A DNA stretch of 64,000 bases, taken from assembly GCF_007923355.1 (NCBI RefSeq), contig NZ_VOGO01000002.1:310001-374000 (forward strand). Direction: 5' to 3'. Each line of letters opens with the position of its first letter. Position 1 is the first letter of the stretch. The notes beneath the pieces were generated by a model. The model was not told the DNA's origin. It ran no database searches and was given only the letters and a program-made list of their open reading frames with translations. The position numbers and the translations under genes are program-made. The DNA comes from Falsiphaeobacter marinintestinus. Its GTDB lineage: Bacteria; Pseudomonadota; Alphaproteobacteria; Rhodobacterales; Rhodobacteraceae. Of this stretch, positions 61,884 through 64,000 are shown piece by piece.

Positions 61884-63173
61884 CTACATCATCGATGGCA
61901 GGAACAACGCGATCCCGGGGATCAGCGTCAGCAGGATGATGCGGAAGATATCCGCAATCCAGAACGGCGTGACGCCTTTAAAGATCGTCTTCACCGACAC
62001 GTCCTTTAGCACGCCTTTCAGAACAAACACGTTCATCCCGATGGGCGGCGTGATCAGGCTGATCTCGGTCGCGACCACGACAAGGATGCCGAACCAGATC
62101 AGATCAAAACCAAGCCCCTCGACCAGCGGCGCAAAGATCGGCACCGTCAGCAGGATCATCGACAGCGATTCAAACACGCAGCCCAGCACCAGATAGATCG
62201 CCAGGATCACGAAAATCACGCCCATAGGCGGAAAGTCGAACCCTTGGGCAAGGTTCAGCAACGCATCCGGCAGGCCTGCGCGGTTGACGAAGTTCGAAAA
62301 GATCATCGCGCCGAACACCACAACGAACAGTTTGGCGGTCGTCAGCGTGGTTTCGCGTGCGACTTCCATCACCACTTTCCACGTCAGTGCGCCCCGGAAA
62401 TAGGCGATGGCAATCGCCCCGGCAGCGCCCATGCCTGCGGCTTCGGTCGGGGTGAAGGCCCCAACGTAAATCCCGCCGATGACAAAGATGAACAGGCCCA
62501 GTGTGGTCCAGACATCGCGCAAAGCGATCAGACGCTGGCCCCAGGTCTGCTTTTCGCCTGCAGGACCGGCAGCCGGGTTGCGCGTCACCACAAAAAGCAC
62601 GGCGGCCAAGTAGAACAGAACACCCACGATACCGGGCAGAACGCCGGCGATGAACAGCTTGCCGACCGACACGTTTGTGATCAGGCCATAGATAACCAGA
62701 ATAACGCTGGGCGGGATCAGAATGCCCAACGTGCCGCCCGCGGCAATCGACGCGGTGGCCAGCGAGTCGTCATATTTGTAACGCCGCATTTCCGGCATCG
62801 AGACCTTGGACATGGTGGCAGCCGTCGCCAGCGACGATCCGCAGATCGCCGAGAACATGCCGCAGGCCACGATGGTCGACATCGCCAACCCGCCGCGCCG
62901 GTGACCCAGAAACGAATAGGCTGCGGCATACAGTTCTTTTGCCATGCCGCCCCGGTCGACCATCAGGCCCATCAGGATGAACAATGGCACAACCGACAGG
63001 CCATAGGACTGGCCCGAGTCGATGACCAGACGCGCGGCGTTGGACATGCCGGCGCGATAATTTGAAAGCTCGGAAAAGCCGACAAGGCCGACAAGGCCAA
63101 GGGCGACGCCCAGCGGCATCCGCATGAACGCAAGGATAAGGACGGCTGCGAAACCGATCAGTGCAATCGTCAT
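61884..63173 (-). CDS. dctM: TRAP transporter large permease (DctM family)
   Basis: A 429-residue membrane protein with about twelve hydrophobic segments and family motifs ICGSSLATAATMSKVSMPEM, GGTLGILIPPSVILVIYG, PTEAAGMG and EISLITPPIGMN. Overlaps the DctQ stop by four bases. Its distant relation to the transporter at 15 kb shows two separate TRAP systems. Lies just outside the mobile element. Confidence 0.94.
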   Translation of the reverse strand: MTIALIGFAAVLILAFMRMPLGVALGLVGLVGFSELSNYRAGMSNAARLVIDSGQSYGLSVVPLFILMGLMVDRGGMAKELYAAAYSFLGHRRGGLAMSTIVACGMFSAICGSSLATAATMSKVSMPEMRRYKYDDSLATASIAAGGTLGILIPPSVILVIYGLITNVSVGKLFIAGVLPGIVGVLFYLAAVLFVVTRNPAAGPAGEKQTWGQRLIALRDVWTTLGLFIFVIGGIYVGAFTPTEAAGMGAAGAIAIAYFRGALTWKVVMEVARETTLTTAKLFVVVFGAMIFSNFVNRAGLPDALLNLAQGFDFPPMGVIFVILAIYLVLGCVFESLSMILLTVPIFAPLVEGLGFDLIWFGILVVVATEISLITPPIGMNVFVLKGVLKDVSVKTIFKGVTPFWIADIFRIILLTLIPGIALFLPSMM

Positions 63174-63697
63174 ATGCCTTCCTCGTGGTCTTCTTTGGGG
63201 ATCGTCCCCGGTGTTGACAGAACCATCAGCAGCCGCAGTGCCGATGTGGCGGCGGCGACAAAGATCGACACGCTGATGAACCCGACAATCGGCCAGCGCG
63301 GAATCAACAGGTATTCGGTGACGTCTTCGTCTTCGAACGCGCGCACTGCATAGTCGGCGACACGGTCACCGATCTTGTAGGCGACGATGATGGTGACGCA
63401 CAGGATCACGATGGTGCTGATCCAGGCCATCCAGCCACGCCGGAACAGCGGGATGAGGTCAACGATGATGTGATCGTTGCGCAGGAACATCAGCGGGAAT
63501 GAAAAGAAGATGATGCCAGCCATACAGATCCGCACCAGTTCCACCGCGCCCACGACAGGACTGGAAAAGAAATATCGCCCCACCACATCAGCACAGGTCA
63601 GGGCAACCAGCGCCAGAAGGATGATCGCGGCGACATTCGCGAAAAAGAGGCTGGCGGAATCCACCAGCCTCTCGGTCTTGATCAGAAAGTTCCGCAT
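63170..63697 (-). CDS. dctQ: TRAP transporter small permease (DctQ family)
   Basis: A 175-residue protein with four hydrophobic segments and RNDHIIVDLIP, typical of DctQ. Start 63697 (MRNFLIKTERLVD) is preferred; the open frame extends to 63787 into the end of the binding-protein gene. Confidence 0.88.
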   Translation of the reverse strand: MRNFLIKTERLVDSASLFFANVAAIILLALVALTCADVVGRYFFSSPVVGAVELVRICMAGIIFFSFPLMFLRNDHIIVDLIPLFRRGWMAWISTIVILCVTIIVAYKIGDRVADYAVRAFEDEDVTEYLLIPRWPIVGFISVSIFVAAATSALRLLMVLSTPGTIPKEDHEEGI

Positions 63698-63716
63698 AAG
63701 CGAAGTCAGCTCCGAA

Positions 63717-64000
63717 TTATTTGATTTGCGACTTGAGATACGCCAGCGCCGCAGCACCGTCGACACCCCGGCCAGCGACCTCTTCAAGAACGGCGGCTTC
63801 GATGCCAGCGGTCTTTTCGGCGAAGTAAGCCCGCTGATCAGCGTCCATTTCGATGACCGTCAGACCAAACTCAGATACGGCCTTGTCACGACCAAAATCA
63901 TCCGCTTCGTCCCAGACACGACCGATCCAGCGCGCCATTTCGACGCCACGCATGTCATCGACACATTTGCGGTTGGCGTCTGACAGGCCGTCATACGTGT
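63717..64000 (-). CDS. dctP: TRAP transporter solute-binding protein (C-terminal part)
   Basis: About 94 C-terminal residues of a DctP-type periplasmic binding protein, continuing off the right edge. Seen: the typical GLSDANRKCVDDMRG helix and a Glu/Ala-rich end. Stop 20 bases before dctQ. The substrate cannot be judged from this fragment. Confidence 0.75.
   Translation of the reverse strand, partial: TYDGLSDANRKCVDDMRGVEMARWIGRVWDEADDFGRDKAVSEFGLTVIEMDADQRAYFAEKTAGIEAAVLEEVAGRGVDGAAALAYLKSQIK

Overview
The window is a GC-rich (roughly 60 percent) bacterial chromosome segment with a dense, operonic, catabolic gene set. A sorbitol/mannitol operon laid out like smoEFGK-smoS-mtlK of Rhodobacter, several TRAP transporters, a DmdB-like acyl-CoA ligase and many LysR, GntR, MarR and IclR-style catabolic modules point to an alphaproteobacterium of the Rhodobacterales (roseobacter-like). 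The species cannot be told from the sequence. No tRNA, rRNA or CRISPR array was seen.

Layout. (1) 1-8.0 kb: the start of a DMSO-reductase-family molybdoenzyme, 3-hydroxyanthranilate dioxygenase and kynureninase, a DapA-family lyase, a compact molybdenum hydroxylase large subunit, aspartate dehydrogenase and a LysR regulator. (2) 8.0-13.3 kb: rhodanese, SDR, acyl-CoA ligase, LysR and acyl-CoA dehydrogenase. (3) 13.4-20.4 kb: a GntR regulator facing a seven-gene minus-strand operon (FAH hydrolase, nitroreductase, OsmC, TRAP DctP/Q/M, hydroxyquinol-type intradiol dioxygenase), with a YciI protein divergent from it. (4) 20.5-28.0 kb: polyol ABC importer, sorbitol and mannitol dehydrogenases and their LacI regulator. 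(5) 28.2-41.0 kb: a MarR-centred divergon. To the left is an eight-gene, almost fully overlapping operon (ferredoxin reductase, Rieske dioxygenase alpha and beta, acyl-CoA ligase, non-canonical thiolase, DUF35-SDR fusion, cyclase-family hydrolase, SDR). To the right are MarR and the two subunits of an indolepyruvate:ferredoxin oxidoreductase. Together they look like a CoA-dependent aerobic route for an aryl-pyruvate or aryl-acetate compound. (6) 41.4-47.3 kb: SDR/AraC pair, an Imm11-like orphan, MarR, a TauD-type dioxygenase and an FAD/NAD(P)-binding protein whose 3' end is missing.

(7) 47.255-61.710 kb: an integrated mobile element. It is bounded by a perfect 20-bp direct repeat, and it sits inside the coding sequence of that FAD/NAD(P)-binding protein. 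The missing 52 C-terminal codons lie just beyond the right repeat (61711-61869), and joining the two repeats restores one open frame of 478 codons. The element encodes a tyrosine integrase, an AlpA-like regulator, a primase-helicase, a possible small terminase, a string of small unknown proteins and an HK97-type major capsid protein. I see no portal, large terminase, protease or tail genes. An exported arylsulfatase lies near the right end. This is the pattern of a phage satellite that makes its own capsid protein, and it is the most interesting part of the window. (8) 61.9-64.0 kb: a second TRAP transporter, cut by the window end.
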